DNA of 56,637 bases. It comes from Lachnospiraceae bacterium (GTDB lineage: Bacteria; Bacillota_A; Clostridia; Lachnospirales; Lachnospiraceae). Under the pieces are notes generated by a model. That model saw only the letters and a list, made by a program, of their open reading frames with translations, had not been told where the DNA came from and made no database searches. Each line of letters opens with the position of its first letter. Position 1 is the first letter of the stretch. Location of the stretch: assembly GCA_016291475.1 (NCBI GenBank), contig JAEEXJ010000005.1, forward strand, positions 1-56,637. Direction: 5' to 3'. Shown piece after piece: positions 1 to 10,000 of the stretch. The translations under genes and the position numbers were made by a program.

Positions 1-1155
1 TTCCATTGTCAGGAAGTGGAGTATTGCGGATGCCCAAAGGAGCAGTATTCCGAACATCATGGGCAATATGAAATTGCCGTGCCCCAGTTTATCTCCGCCT
101 TCACCAAGGAAAGCCGCTTCCAAAAATCCGACGACAAATGAAACGGATCCAAGCTTGCCGATACCCGATCTTAAATAGTTTTTGCTGTCTATGATGAGGA
201 TGTATATCGGAAAGCTCATCATAAAGAGCATCGAAAGAGGGATGTTTTCCGAATAACCGGACCAGACCTGAAGGAATGGTGTTATGACGACGCCTTCGGT
301 GTCCGTGTAGCTTCCGCCCATATTAATGAACAGGAAGAACATGGCAAAGATGAAAATTATGGTAGGTACTGCTGCACAAAATGCGGGGAGCAGGAATCCT
401 TTGAGAAATTTTGTTCCGCTTTCTTTATTTTGTACAAAAGAGAAAATGCATTCGTAAAGCATCATTAATCCGACAGCCGGAATGAACATTTCCGCAAATA
501 CAGGCTTGGCTGCTGCGGATATGAATAAGAGGACTGCGAGAAGTACCAAAGTCTTATTTCGGTTCAGACCGAAGAAGAATGAATCTTGTTTATGGGCAAG
601 TTCCCAAATATCGATCACAAGCATAAAGCATAAAAGAGCAAAGGGTCTTGCTGCCATGTGGGTGGGGCTGTAAAGGGGGTTGAATGAAAAGACTCCCACA
701 GATCTTGATGCGCCCGCATCCAAAAAGGAGATCCATATAGGCTGTATCATTGTAAGAGCAAAGGAAAAAAATCCGGTAAAAGCTGAAGAGTGTGATAAAC
801 CTTTATGTGAGCACCATTTTTCCGTCATAAATACGGTTATGAAATAAGATGCAAGATAAAAGATGCAGCTTGATGCGGCAGCTGAACTTTCTATGGGAAG
901 CTTCAGTACTGTTTTGAAGAACAGTACGACTATGTGCCAGAGGAAATAGGGAGACATCATCCAGCCATTAAGGGCGCTGCCGCCTGTGAATGTGGCGATA
1001 TAAACATATACGTGACCGCTGTAATCCGACAGTTCTCCTGCGAGCTCTCGAATCGCAACTCCGTACATGAAGTAACATAATGCGAGAGCAAATCCGAATA
1101 TGGGAAGACAGTCCGATACGGGCCTTGTTTTTTTGCCTGATATTGAAGGATTCAT
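1..1155 (-). CDS. Multi-spanning membrane protein, C-terminus cut by window edge
   Basis: I read an open frame on the minus strand from an ATG at 1155-1153 to the left edge, 385 codons with no stop. The protein begins MNPSISGKKTRPVSDC and is mostly hydrophobic, with roughly eight or more membrane segments separated by short loops. No catalytic motif is evident to me. The pattern resembles large polytopic proteins of the GT-C type found near surface glycan genes, but that is only a guess. It is divergent from the small membrane protein starting at 1248, leaving about 90 bp for two promoters. Confidence 0.7.
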   Translation of the reverse strand, partial: MNPSISGKKTRPVSDCLPIFGFALALCYFMYGVAIRELAGELSDYSGHVYVYIATFTGGSALNGWMMSPYFLWHIVVLFFKTVLKLPIESSAAASSCIFYLASYFITVFMTEKWCSHKGLSHSSAFTGFFSFALTMIQPIWISFLDAGASRSVGVFSFNPLYSPTHMAARPFALLCFMLVIDIWELAHKQDSFFFGLNRNKTLVLLAVLLFISAAAKPVFAEMFIPAVGLMMLYECIFSFVQNKESGTKFLKGFLLPAFCAAVPTIIFIFAMFFLFINMGGSYTDTEGVVITPFLQVWSGYSENIPLSMLFMMSFPIYILIIDSKNYLRSGIGKLGSVSFVVGFLEAAFLGEGGDKLGHGNFILPMMFGILLLWASAILHFLTME

Positions 1156-1247
1156 GTTTGCCTAGGATTAATGCGTTATGATATCATTTGATAGGTTCAA
1201 ACAGCGACAACCATTATGTTATCACAGTTTTTCGGGCGGGTAAACCA

Positions 1248-1856
1248 ATGAAGGGCTTTACTAAAACCATCATAACATGCATATGCATGCTGGCGATAAT
1301 CCTGATACCGTTACCTGCGGATGATCTTTATCTGAGATTTCATATCCGCGAAGGTGCTGTTTACGGATACAGGATCTATTATGCTACGCAGGCGGATCCG
1401 AATTTCTCGGATGCGCAGTATGTGGATTCATCATATGATGAACGCACCGGAAATATAACATTTAAATTTGACGCATCTTACGAAGGAACCATCACCGGAT
1501 TGCGTCTAGATTATCCTCCCGCAGATGATGTGATAGTCATAGACGGAGTTAGTGTTAATTCCGGAGGAACAGTAAAAAAGAGGATCTCCGTCCCCGATCT
1601 TTTTTATCCGGAAAACTACCTTATGGTAAACGGAATGAATCTTGATACCATTGCGTCGAGGGAAACGGTATGTGCCACCACTACCAAGGATGATCCCTTT
1701 GTTGTGTTCGGTCCGGAAGGAGTAAATACTCTTTCTACCGGGTTTTCACATAAATGGTCGACCAAATTGTGTATAGCGTTACTGATCACATTGGCATCGG
1801 TATTCTACAGTAAAGATCTTTTCGGCCGGAAGGCTTCGGAGGATATAAAGTCATGA
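1248..1856 (+). CDS. Small protein with two membrane segments and an extracytoplasmic beta-rich domain
   Basis: Predicted 202 residues. An N-terminal hydrophobic stretch (about residues 6-20, after MKGFTKT) is a signal anchor, residues 25-165 look like an exported beta-sandwich, and a second hydrophobic segment (about 172-187) precedes a charged tail. The frame stays open upstream to a TTG at 1188, but the ATG at 1248 places the hydrophobic segment at the N-terminus and is preferred; no strong ribosome site is visible for either. Its TGA overlaps the ATG of the LysR gene, so the two are probably cotranscribed. No family recognised; it may work with the divergent membrane protein. Confidence 0.6.
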   Translation: MKGFTKTIITCICMLAIILIPLPADDLYLRFHIREGAVYGYRIYYATQADPNFSDAQYVDSSYDERTGNITFKFDASYEGTITGLRLDYPPADDVIVIDGVSVNSGGTVKKRISVPDLFYPENYLMVNGMNLDTIASRETVCATTTKDDPFVVFGPEGVNTLSTGFSHKWSTKLCIALLITLASVFYSKDLFGRKASEDIKS

Positions 1857-2761
1857 CACTTCAGCAAATGAGATATGTGATAGAAATAGCGGAGCGCGGC
1901 TCAATGAATGAAGCCGCAAAGAATCTGTTCATGTCGCAGCCCAGTCTTTCCGCATCCATTAAGGATCTTGAGGATGAGATCGATATAACCATCTTCAGAA
2001 GAAGTAACAAGGGTATCGAACTTACTCCCGAGGGAAGCGAATTTTTGGGGTATGTAAGACAGATCCTGGATCAGTATGCTCTGATGGAAGATCATTACCA
2101 CGGAAGAAACGATCCCGATAAGAAATTTTATGTTTCGGCACAGCATTACACCTTTGCAGTTGAAGCCTTCTCAAATGCGGTACTCAAGGCAGGTATCGAC
2201 GAATATGATTTCGCTATTTATGAGACAAGAACCCATGAGGTTATCTCCAATGTTAAGAATATGAGGAGTGAGCTGGGCATCCTGTATCTGAATGATTTTA
2301 ACGAGAGGATCCTTCAGAACGATCTTGCCGAGAATAATCTGGTATTCACCGAGCTGTTTTCATGTAAAACATATGTATATTTAAGCTCCGAACATCCTCT
2401 TGCGAAGAAGAAAAAGATCTCTTTCAAGGAGTTGGATGAGTATCCCTGCCTTTCATTCGATCAGGGAGAAAAGAATTCCTTCTATTATGCGGAGGAAGTG
2501 CTCAGCACATATCCGTACAAGAAACTGATCCACGTTAATGACAGAGCAACGGCCCTTAACATGATGACACTCCTAAACGCATATACTCTTTGCAGCGGTG
2601 TTATCTGCAAGCAGTTAAACGGAACCGGATATGCGGCCATACCTCTCGAAAGTGATGAGGTGATGCACATCGGATATATTAAGAGGAGCGATGCCAAACT
2701 TAGCGACATCGCCAAGATCTTTATAAAGGAAATGAAAAAATATGGCGGTAAGAAGGGCTGA
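1853..2761 (+). CDS. LysR-family transcriptional regulator
   Basis: 302 residues, the usual LysR length. Residues 1-60 carry the winged helix-turn-helix (MTLQQMRYVIEIAERG, then SQPSLSASIKDLE as recognition helix), and residues about 90-295 form the periplasmic-binding-protein-like effector domain. It is a clear paralogue of the LysR protein at 47869-48765, sharing SQPSLS, the QHYTFAVEAF/QHYTFAVNAF stretch and the FDQGE/FDQGD stretch. That copy sits beside methionine transport genes, so this one may also sense a sulfur metabolite, but its own neighbours do not confirm this. Overlaps the previous gene by 4 bp (ATGA). Confidence 0.9.
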   Translation: MTLQQMRYVIEIAERGSMNEAAKNLFMSQPSLSASIKDLEDEIDITIFRRSNKGIELTPEGSEFLGYVRQILDQYALMEDHYHGRNDPDKKFYVSAQHYTFAVEAFSNAVLKAGIDEYDFAIYETRTHEVISNVKNMRSELGILYLNDFNERILQNDLAENNLVFTELFSCKTYVYLSSEHPLAKKKKISFKELDEYPCLSFDQGEKNSFYYAEEVLSTYPYKKLIHVNDRATALNMMTLLNAYTLCSGVICKQLNGTGYAAIPLESDEVMHIGYIKRSDAKLSDIAKIFIKEMKKYGGKKG

Positions 2762-3212
2762 GATCAAAGACATTCCCCGTTTGGAGGAAATCCTGTATCA
2801 GGTTCATGACGTGCATGCGAAGGCTCGTCCCGATCTGTTCATACCCGGTAAAAAGAAATATACTGCAGACGAACTTAAGTCTCTTATCGAAAGCGATGTT
2901 ACCATCATCTTTGTATGTACCGATGATGCAGGAGTGATCATGGGGTATGCTTTCTGTATGGATAAGACATATGCGGGGAATCATTCCACCAATCCCGATA
3001 AGATGTTATACATAGACGATCTGTGCGTGGATGAAAACTGTCGCGGTAAACATGTCGGAAGGACACTGTGCGAACATGTCAAAGAATATGCTTCGCAAAA
3101 AGGATATCAGAGAATAACGCTTAATGTGTGGGAATTCAATACCGGTGCAAGGGCCTTCTATGATGCTCTTGGATTTGAACCCCTTAAGACTGTTATGGAA
3201 ATGAGATTATGA
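2742..3212 (+). CDS. GNAT-family N-acetyltransferase
   Basis: 156 residues with the GNAT fold: the acetyl-CoA-binding motif A is seen as LYIDDLCVDENCRGKHVG (about residues 89-106) and the C-terminal motif B as NTGARAFYDALGFEP. These proteins acetylate amino groups of small molecules or proteins; the substrate cannot be read from the sequence. The gene overlaps the end of lysR by 20 bp and its own TGA overlaps the ATG of the methyltransferase gene, so it sits inside a tightly packed operon. Confidence 0.85.
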   Translation: MAVRRAEIKDIPRLEEILYQVHDVHAKARPDLFIPGKKKYTADELKSLIESDVTIIFVCTDDAGVIMGYAFCMDKTYAGNHSTNPDKMLYIDDLCVDENCRGKHVGRTLCEHVKEYASQKGYQRITLNVWEFNTGARAFYDALGFEPLKTVMEMRL

Positions 3213-4408
3213 TGGCGGAAGTTACACTTAAAAAGGGCGGCGGAAGATATTTAAAAAGCGGCGGTCAGTGGATCTACGACAATGAAATAGAGAAAGAATC
3301 CGGGGAATATGAACCCGGGGATATCGTAAACGTTCTTGATTTTGACGGGTACAAACTGGGTAAGGGATATATCAATCCCAACAGTACCATTCGTGTCAGA
3401 ATGCTGGAAAGATATCATGATGACGAGATAAATGAGGCATTCTGGGAAAAGAGGGTACGCGACGCATGGGAATACAGGAAGTCTGTTGTGGATACTTCCA
3501 GTTGCCGTATTCTTTTTTCGGAAGCGGATTTCGTTCCCGGTCTTGTAGTGGATAAGTTCGAAGATGTGCTGGTATGTGAGTGCGAAACTCTCGGAATGGA
3601 GAGGCACAAGGAAGCTATCTGCAATCTGGTGAAGAAAGTTCTTGAAGAGGACGGCATAAAGATCAGAGGGATCTATGAAAGAAGCGATGCTTCCGTCAGA
3701 AAACTCGAGGGGCTTGAAAAGGTAAAGGGATTCATCGGTGAGCCATTCGATACGAATGTGGTCATTACCGAAAACGGAGTTAAGTATAAAGTAAACATCG
3801 AGGAAGGACAGAAGACCGGATTTTTCCTTGACCAGAAATATAACAGGGCAGCCGCAGCAAAGCTTTGCAAGGGTAAGAAGGTTCTGGACTGCTTTACGCA
3901 CACGGGATCTTTTGCACTTAATGCAGGCCTTGCTGGCGCAGAGAGTGTGCTCGGTGTGGATGCATCAGAGCTTGCAGTTGATCAGGCTAGGGAAAATGCG
4001 GAACTGAACGGATTATCCGACAGGGTTAAGTTTATGACTGCGGATGTGTTCGATCTTCTTCCCGAACTTGTTTCAAAGGGCGAGAGCTATGATGTCGTGA
4101 TTCTCGATCCTCCCGCATTTACCAAATCAAGATCTGCGGTTAAAAATGCGATCAAGGGATACCGGGAGATCAATACCCGCGGAATGAGACTTGTAAGAAA
4201 CGGCGGATTCCTGTGTACCTGTTCCTGTTCGCATTTTATGGAGCCGGAGCTTCTCGAAAAGACTATTCTGGAAGCAGCAAAGGGTGCAAGGAAAAGACTT
4301 CGTCAGGTGGAATACAGGCTTCAGTCGCCGGATCATCCTTATCTGATGGGATGCCCCGAGTCACTGTATCTTAAGTTTTTTATTTATCAGGTGTTTGAAG
4401 AGTATTGA
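3209..4408 (+). CDS. RlmI-like class I rRNA (cytosine-C5) methyltransferase
   Basis: 399 residues, the family's typical length. An N-terminal PUA-like RNA-binding domain (about 1-75) is followed by a central domain and a Rossmann methyltransferase: SAM motif DCFTHTGSFALNAG (227-240), VDASELAVDQARENAELNG (250-268), catalytic-loop DPPAF (300-304) and CTCSCSHFM (336-344). By family it methylates a cytosine of 23S rRNA (m5C1962 in E. coli RlmI); the exact target here is inferred. Overlaps the GNAT gene by 4 bp; a second ATG follows directly at 3212 and could be the real start. A strong terminator follows. Confidence 0.9.
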   Translation: MMAEVTLKKGGGRYLKSGGQWIYDNEIEKESGEYEPGDIVNVLDFDGYKLGKGYINPNSTIRVRMLERYHDDEINEAFWEKRVRDAWEYRKSVVDTSSCRILFSEADFVPGLVVDKFEDVLVCECETLGMERHKEAICNLVKKVLEEDGIKIRGIYERSDASVRKLEGLEKVKGFIGEPFDTNVVITENGVKYKVNIEEGQKTGFFLDQKYNRAAAAKLCKGKKVLDCFTHTGSFALNAGLAGAESVLGVDASELAVDQARENAELNGLSDRVKFMTADVFDLLPELVSKGESYDVVILDPPAFTKSRSAVKNAIKGYREINTRGMRLVRNGGFLCTCSCSHFMEPELLEKTILEAAKGARKRLRQVEYRLQSPDHPYLMGCPESLYLKFFIYQVFEEY

Positions 4409-4414
4409 TCTTAT

Positions 4415-4450
4415 TTCCGGGGCCTGGGCCCCGGAATTTCTTTTATTTTT
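4415..4450 (+). terminator. Intrinsic terminator after the rRNA methyltransferase
   Basis: Inverted repeat TTCCGGGGCC / GGCCCCGGAA (4415-4436) with a very short loop, followed by a T-rich run. Ends the lysR-GNAT-methyltransferase unit. Confidence 0.9.
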
Positions 4451-4489
4451 CTAAAATTTCACTTTTTTACGAGTATTTTTTATAGAGAG

Positions 4490-4498
4490 TGATATAAT
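4490..4498 (+). promoter_or_regulatory. Extended -10 promoter of the MMPL operon
   Basis: TGATATAAT matches an extended -10 element perfectly (TG-n-TATAAT). No convincing -35 hexamer lies 16-18 bp upstream. A start near 4505 would give a leader of about 100 nt that contains the hairpin at 4522-4560. Confidence 0.6.
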
Positions 4499-4521
4499 AC
4501 GGTTTCGTAATAAGAATTTAT

Positions 4522-4560
4522 AACCGCAGAAGCCTTCTGTTTCAGATGGCGTCTGCGGTT
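4522..4560 (+). promoter_or_regulatory. Hairpin in the leader of the MMPL operon
   Basis: AACCGCAGA / TCTGCGGTT arms, extended by GCC/GGC after one A-G mismatch, with a 13-nt loop. The following sequence (TTTAATGCGTTTT) is only an imperfect T-tract, so it could be a weak attenuator or an mRNA-stabilising structure. Confidence 0.5.
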
Positions 4561-4603
4561 TAATGCGTTTTAGGGATTTGGAAACGAATTCGGAGGTGAA
4601 GAG

Positions 4604-7099
4604 TTGGAAAATACGAAAAACAAACCAAAAGAAGAAACCGACAACTCATTTATGCTGAAAGTTGCCACATTCATAGTAGACAGAAGAAATCTTTTTTTCC
4701 TGCTGATAGGAATATCACTTATATTCAGTGCCATTGCATCAAAGTGGGTAAAGGTGGAAAACGACCTTGCCGCGTATCTCCCCGACACATCGGAGACGGC
4801 CAGAGCCCTCGATCTTATGGGTGACCAGTTCATCACATACGGAAGCGCATCACTTATGGTAACTAACATCACATATGACGAGGCTGAAGTTATATATGAT
4901 GAGATAGATGCCAGGGATGATGTAACTATGGTGTCATTCGGAGACGGATCGGATCATTATAATGATTTCTCCGCGCTGTATGAGATCACATTTGCATACC
5001 CTGAAGATGATGAAAGATGCCTTGAAGGACTGGATGAGATCAAAGAGATGCTTGATGGTTATGACGTTTATGTCAGCACCTCCATGGGAGATCAGGCAGC
5101 AGACATCATAGCGCAGGAAATGAAGGTAGTATCCGCACTGGTTGTTGTGGTGGTTTTATCGGTGCTTATATTTACCTCTTCTACTTACGCAGAGGTTCCC
5201 GTTCTTCTGCTTACATTCGGAGCATCTGCGGTTCTTGCTGCGGGAACGAATTTCTTTCTCGGAACGATCTCTTTTGTATCGGATTCCGTAACCATAGTCC
5301 TACAGCTTGCACTGTCGGTGGACTATGCGATCATATTCTGCAACCGCTACAAAGAAGAACACAGAACGTTGGATATAAGGGAAGCTGATATTGTAGCTCT
5401 TTCCAAAGCAATCCCGGAGATATGTTCGAGCTCGCTTACTACCGTGGGCGGCCTTATAGCCATGATGTTCATGCAATACGGAATAGGAAAGGATATGGCC
5501 ATCTGTCTCATAAAGGCAATATTCTTCTCGCTTCTGTCCGTGTTCCTCCTTATGCCGGGACTGATCATGGTATTCGGAAAAGCCATGGATAAGACGAGAC
5601 ATAAGAGCTTTATCCCGAAGATCTCTTTTATCGGAAAGTTTGATCATCTCACCAGATTTATCATTCCTCCGATATTTGTACTTGCGGTAATATATGCATT
5701 TTATCTGTCGGGGAACTGTCCCTATGTATACGGCTATTCCAAGATAGAAACTCCCGTAAAGAACGAGACACAGATTGCGGATGAGATGATCACATCTGCT
5801 TTCGGTGATAAAAATTTCGTAGCAATGATGGTGCCGGCGGGCAATTACGAAAAAGAAGCCCTTCTAATGAAGACTTTGGAATCCATGCCTGAGGTTGATC
5901 ATTGTCAGGGACTTGCCAATACCGAAGCCATGGACGGATATATGCTCACCGACGCACTCAGTGCGAGAGAGTTTTCGGAACTTTTCAATGTGGATTACGA
6001 AGTATCCGAACTTTTGTATATGGCTTACGCCATAGGCGATGAAAACTATGCCAAGATAATCAACGGTTTTTCCGGATATAAGATCCCGCTCATCGATATA
6101 GTGATGTTCCTCTATGACGAAGTTGAGGAAGGATACGTTACCCTTGATGACGATCTGATGGATACATTAAGAGAGGCTGATGCACGGATGCAGATGGCCA
6201 AGGATCAGCTTCAGGGAGAGGAGTACAGCAGGATCCTTGTGTATTTGAATCTCCCCGAGGAAGGTGATGAGACATTTGCATTCCTTGACGAGATGCATGA
6301 GATCGCGGGAAATTATTATGACGGTTCCGACAAGATCCTTATCGCAGGCGAATCCACCAGCCAGTACGATCTGATGAAGACCTTCCAAAGAGATAATACT
6401 GTGGTAAGCATCGTATCCATATTGGCGGTTCTTGCCGTGCTGCTTTTTACATTCCTGTCGGCCGGAATGCCTGTTCTTTTGATACTGGTAATTCAGGGAG
6501 CAATATGGATCAACTTCTCATTCCCTACGATCCAGCACACCTACCTGTTTTTCATGGGATATCTGATTGTAAGCTCCATTCAGATGGGTGCAAACATTGA
6601 CTATGCGATCGTGATCTCCGGAAGATACACGGAGCTTCGTAAGATCATGGGTAAGAAAGAAGCTGTAATAGAGACTTTGAATTTCGCATTTCCTACCATA
6701 ATCACTTCAGGTTCCATGATGGTATTGTCCGGTGTTGCCATTGGACGCCTTTCATCCGATGCTACGATATGCGGTATCGGTCAGTGCCTGGGAAGAGGAA
6801 CTACCATATCGATAATCCTGGTAATGTTTGTGCTTCCTCAGATACTTATGGTGGGTGAAAAGATAATCGAGAAGACATCCTTCGAAGTATCCGTTCCCAT
6901 TAAGCTTAACCACGGATTCGGAACCGTAAGGGTAGACGGATTGGTAAGAGGCCAGATAAACGGAACGGTTATCGGCGAGATGCATGCGCTGGTAAGAGGT
7001 GAAGTTGCAGCGGTTGTTACCATGGGCTCCATGCAGGAGGTGACGGAAGAAGGAATACCTGAGATTGCAGATAACAAGGAGGCACGTGATGAGAAATAA
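4604..7099 (+). CDS. MMPL/RND-superfamily transporter
   Basis: 831 residues with the classic two-fold layout: TM1 (about 27-45), a first extracellular domain, TM2-6 (about 175-330), a second extracellular domain, and TM7-12 (about 600-755). Members move lipids, glycolipids or hydrophobic compounds using the proton gradient. The second half has the GANIDYAIVISGRY stretch typical of MMPL TM10, matching LSVDYAIIFCNRY in the first half. The start is TTG at 4604, chosen because GGAGG lies 7 nt upstream. Unusual: residues about 764-831 form a soluble tail with short G-V-x-G repeats resembling a bactofilin-like beta-helix. It overlaps the downstream surface protein gene, so the two products likely act together. 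Confidence 0.9.
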   Translation: MENTKNKPKEETDNSFMLKVATFIVDRRNLFFLLIGISLIFSAIASKWVKVENDLAAYLPDTSETARALDLMGDQFITYGSASLMVTNITYDEAEVIYDEIDARDDVTMVSFGDGSDHYNDFSALYEITFAYPEDDERCLEGLDEIKEMLDGYDVYVSTSMGDQAADIIAQEMKVVSALVVVVVLSVLIFTSSTYAEVPVLLLTFGASAVLAAGTNFFLGTISFVSDSVTIVLQLALSVDYAIIFCNRYKEEHRTLDIREADIVALSKAIPEICSSSLTTVGGLIAMMFMQYGIGKDMAICLIKAIFFSLLSVFLLMPGLIMVFGKAMDKTRHKSFIPKISFIGKFDHLTRFIIPPIFVLAVIYAFYLSGNCPYVYGYSKIETPVKNETQIADEMITSAFGDKNFVAMMVPAGNYEKEALLMKTLESMPEVDHCQGLANTEAMDGYMLTDALSAREFSELFNVDYEVSELLYMAYAIGDENYAKIINGFSGYKIPLIDIVMFLYDEVEEGYVTLDDDLMDTLREADARMQMAKDQLQGEEYSRILVYLNLPEEGDETFAFLDEMHEIAGNYYDGSDKILIAGESTSQYDLMKTFQRDNTVVSIVSILAVLAVLLFTFLSAGMPVLLILVIQGAIWINFSFPTIQHTYLFFMGYLIVSSIQMGANIDYAIVISGRYTELRKIMGKKEAVIETLNFAFPTIITSGSMMVLSGVAIGRLSSDATICGIGQCLGRGTTISIILVMFVLPQILMVGEKIIEKTSFEVSVPIKLNHGFGTVRVDGLVRGQINGTVIGEMHALVRGEVAAVVTMGSMQEVTEEGIPEIADNKEARDEK

Positions 7100-10000
7100 T
7101 AAACTGTTCAAAACTGTCACGGCACTTGTACTTACCGGAATTCTCGCTGCAGGCACCGTAGCGGTTTCATTGCCCGAAGCGGTTTGTGCGGCGGAAAATA
7201 CGGTAAACGGATTTACCGAGATAGATATAAGCACTCAGGACGAGCTTATAGAGCTGGCTGAAAATTGTCATTCGGAAAGCTGGTCATATGACAAGTATGT
7301 TGTATTGCAAAATGACATTAACCTGACCGGTGAAGATTTTACCGGCATTCCGATTTTTTCCGGACTGTTTGACGGAAACGGACATACCATATACGGATAT
7401 GATCGCGAAGGAACCGGATATGTGCAGGGTTTATTCAGGTATGTCGGAAAAACAGGTATTGTACAAAATCTTACGGTGGATGCGGATATCATCGCTGCGG
7501 GAGACGGGTATGTAACCGGAATAATAGCCGGGGTAAATGACGGTGTTATCAAGAATTGTTTTTCCAAGGGATCAGTAAAGGGAGATACGGCCACAGGCGG
7601 AATATGTGGCATCAACGGAAAAAACGGATTGATCACAGGCTGTAAGAACCTTGCAGAGGTGACAGGCTTTTATTATACGGGCGGTATCGGCGGAAGAAAT
7701 TACGGTGCGATAAGAGGATGTGTCAATTACGGAAGTATAAATTCAACTCCCGAGTGGGTTTCGGAAAATGATGAAAGACAGGTTGATATCATTTCCGAGA
7801 TAACGGGAGATGTATCCGTTATTTCTTATCAGCCCGGAGTGGACATCGGCGGCATTGCAGGTTTTTCAAGAGGCATAGTGGCGGATTCCGGAAATGAAGG
7901 AATCGTCGGTTACGACAGAGTCGGATACAATGTCGGCGGAGTATGCGGAAGACAATCGGGCATTATATACGGATGTACCAATTACGGGCCGGTAAAGGGC
8001 AAGAAAGATGTGGGAGGAATTGTAGGGCAGCAGGAACCTTATATTGAGATCGACAAGGCCAAATCCGTTTCCGATTCCATCGCAAGAATAAATGCACTTA
8101 CCAATATTGTCTCATCGGATGCGGCGGGTATGACTCCCGATATTCAGGACGCACTGGCTGCACTTCAGGCAGCATCGGGCAAGGCCATGGACGATGCGCA
8201 GTCCATGACGGGAAATGCATCGGATTATAAGATCGATGAGAACCGTGACTGGGCTTCGATGATAGAACAGCAGGCTGAAAATGCCGGTAAAGCGGCTGCG
8301 GATTCCGTCAGAGATAATTACAACGAATTATTCGATGAACTGAGCGCACAGGATATTCCTTCATACGATGAGCTGATGGATCTTATCGAAAGATATGATG
8401 ATCCGGAGATCCCGTATGAATTACAGAATGCCGCGGATGAATTAAAAGAAGAAGCAGAGAAAGAAAAAGAAGAAGCCCGTGAGGAAGCGGAGCGTGAGAG
8501 AGAACAGATCGGAAATGAAATAAACTCTTCCGTCAACGGAGAGATCGGCAGATGGAATACCGCTCTGGATAATCTGGATAAAAACAGCGAGATACTGACG
8601 AGTGATCTGCAGGAGGTAAGACGAGCAAGCGATGCTCTCATAAGTGTTGCAAATATGTATTCAACGCAGCTGTCGGGAGACATAATGGCTGTGAATGCAA
8701 GTATCAACGATACATACAGACTGATAGACGATCTTATATGCGGAACTCAGGAAGAGGGTATCAAATATCTTTTTTCCGATGTGTCGGAATCCGATAACCC
8801 GGACATGGTAAACGGAAGAACCATCGGATGTATCAATTACGGATCCGCATCCGGCGATATCAATGTGGGAGGAATAGCCGGTAATCTGTCGGTGGATGAT
8901 GAGAATCTTGAAAGCAGTGTTATCAGAACGTTCGATCTGACCGCAGGCGAGGGATATGCGATCTCCAGCATTGTTCAGGACTGCGAGAACAACGGTGTTG
9001 TGAAACTCAGAAGCACATGCGGCGGCGGAATAGCCGGCAACATGGAACACGGATGCATTAAAGGATGCAGAGGATACGGCGGAATAATCTCGGATGAGGG
9101 AGAATATCTTGGTGGTGTTGCCGGTTCCTCCAAGGGCTGTATTGTTTCGTCCTATGCACTTTGTACACTCTCCGGAAAAGGACCTGCGGGCGGTATAGCC
9201 GGATATGCCGAGAGAGTCAAAAACTGTGTATCCATGCCCATATTCAGGGATATCACCGAAAAGTGCGGAGCTGTAGCGGGACAGATCCTGAGGGATTCGG
9301 AAACCGAGAGCATAGACAGCACGGATTTTTACGGAAACTATTATGTATCTGGAGATTATTTCGGAATAGATGATATCAGCTATGACGGAATAGCTTCGGA
9401 ACTGAATTATGAGGATGCGCTTTCTCTCAAAGGAATTCCCGATGAATTCGGAGATCTCAAGGTAATCTTTGTTGCGGACGGTAAGATCTTATCGGAAGTC
9501 CGTGCATCATACGGAGACAGAGTGGAAAACCTTACTCTCCCCGGAATTCCGGAAACTTCCGGAAGCTACGGGATATGGCCGGATCTGACGGATGTAAGGG
9601 TCACCGGCAATCTTATGATAGAAGCCGAATATGTATCCCATGTTGCGGTTATAAGAACCGAGAATGAATATCCCGAAGCCGGAAAACCGCTTGCTCTTAT
9701 GCAGGGGCAGTTTAAGGCAACGGATATGCTTACCGCAACGGTTACCGATGCTCCTTTTGAACCGGATGACGGAAGTGCCTATACCGATGTCACCATATAC
9801 AGTGTAGGTTTTGAAGGAAGCGGTGACTTGAATACTTTCTCCGGTGAGCTCAGGCTTTACAGTCCGTATAAAGAATATCGTGTGTGGATCCGCAAAAACG
9901 GAGTATGGACCTCGGCAGATTATTCAGCCGAAGGAAGTTATGCCCAGCTGACCATGGATTCTGCCGTTGCCATGTATGCCATAACCCGAACTCCCGATGA

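Noticed and set aside
482..673. 63-codon open frame on the plus strand
   Set aside because: It lies antisense to the 385-codon membrane protein frame that covers 1-1155.
3251..3901. 216-codon open frame on the minus strand
   Set aside because: Fully opposite the intact rRNA methyltransferase gene; a shadow frame.
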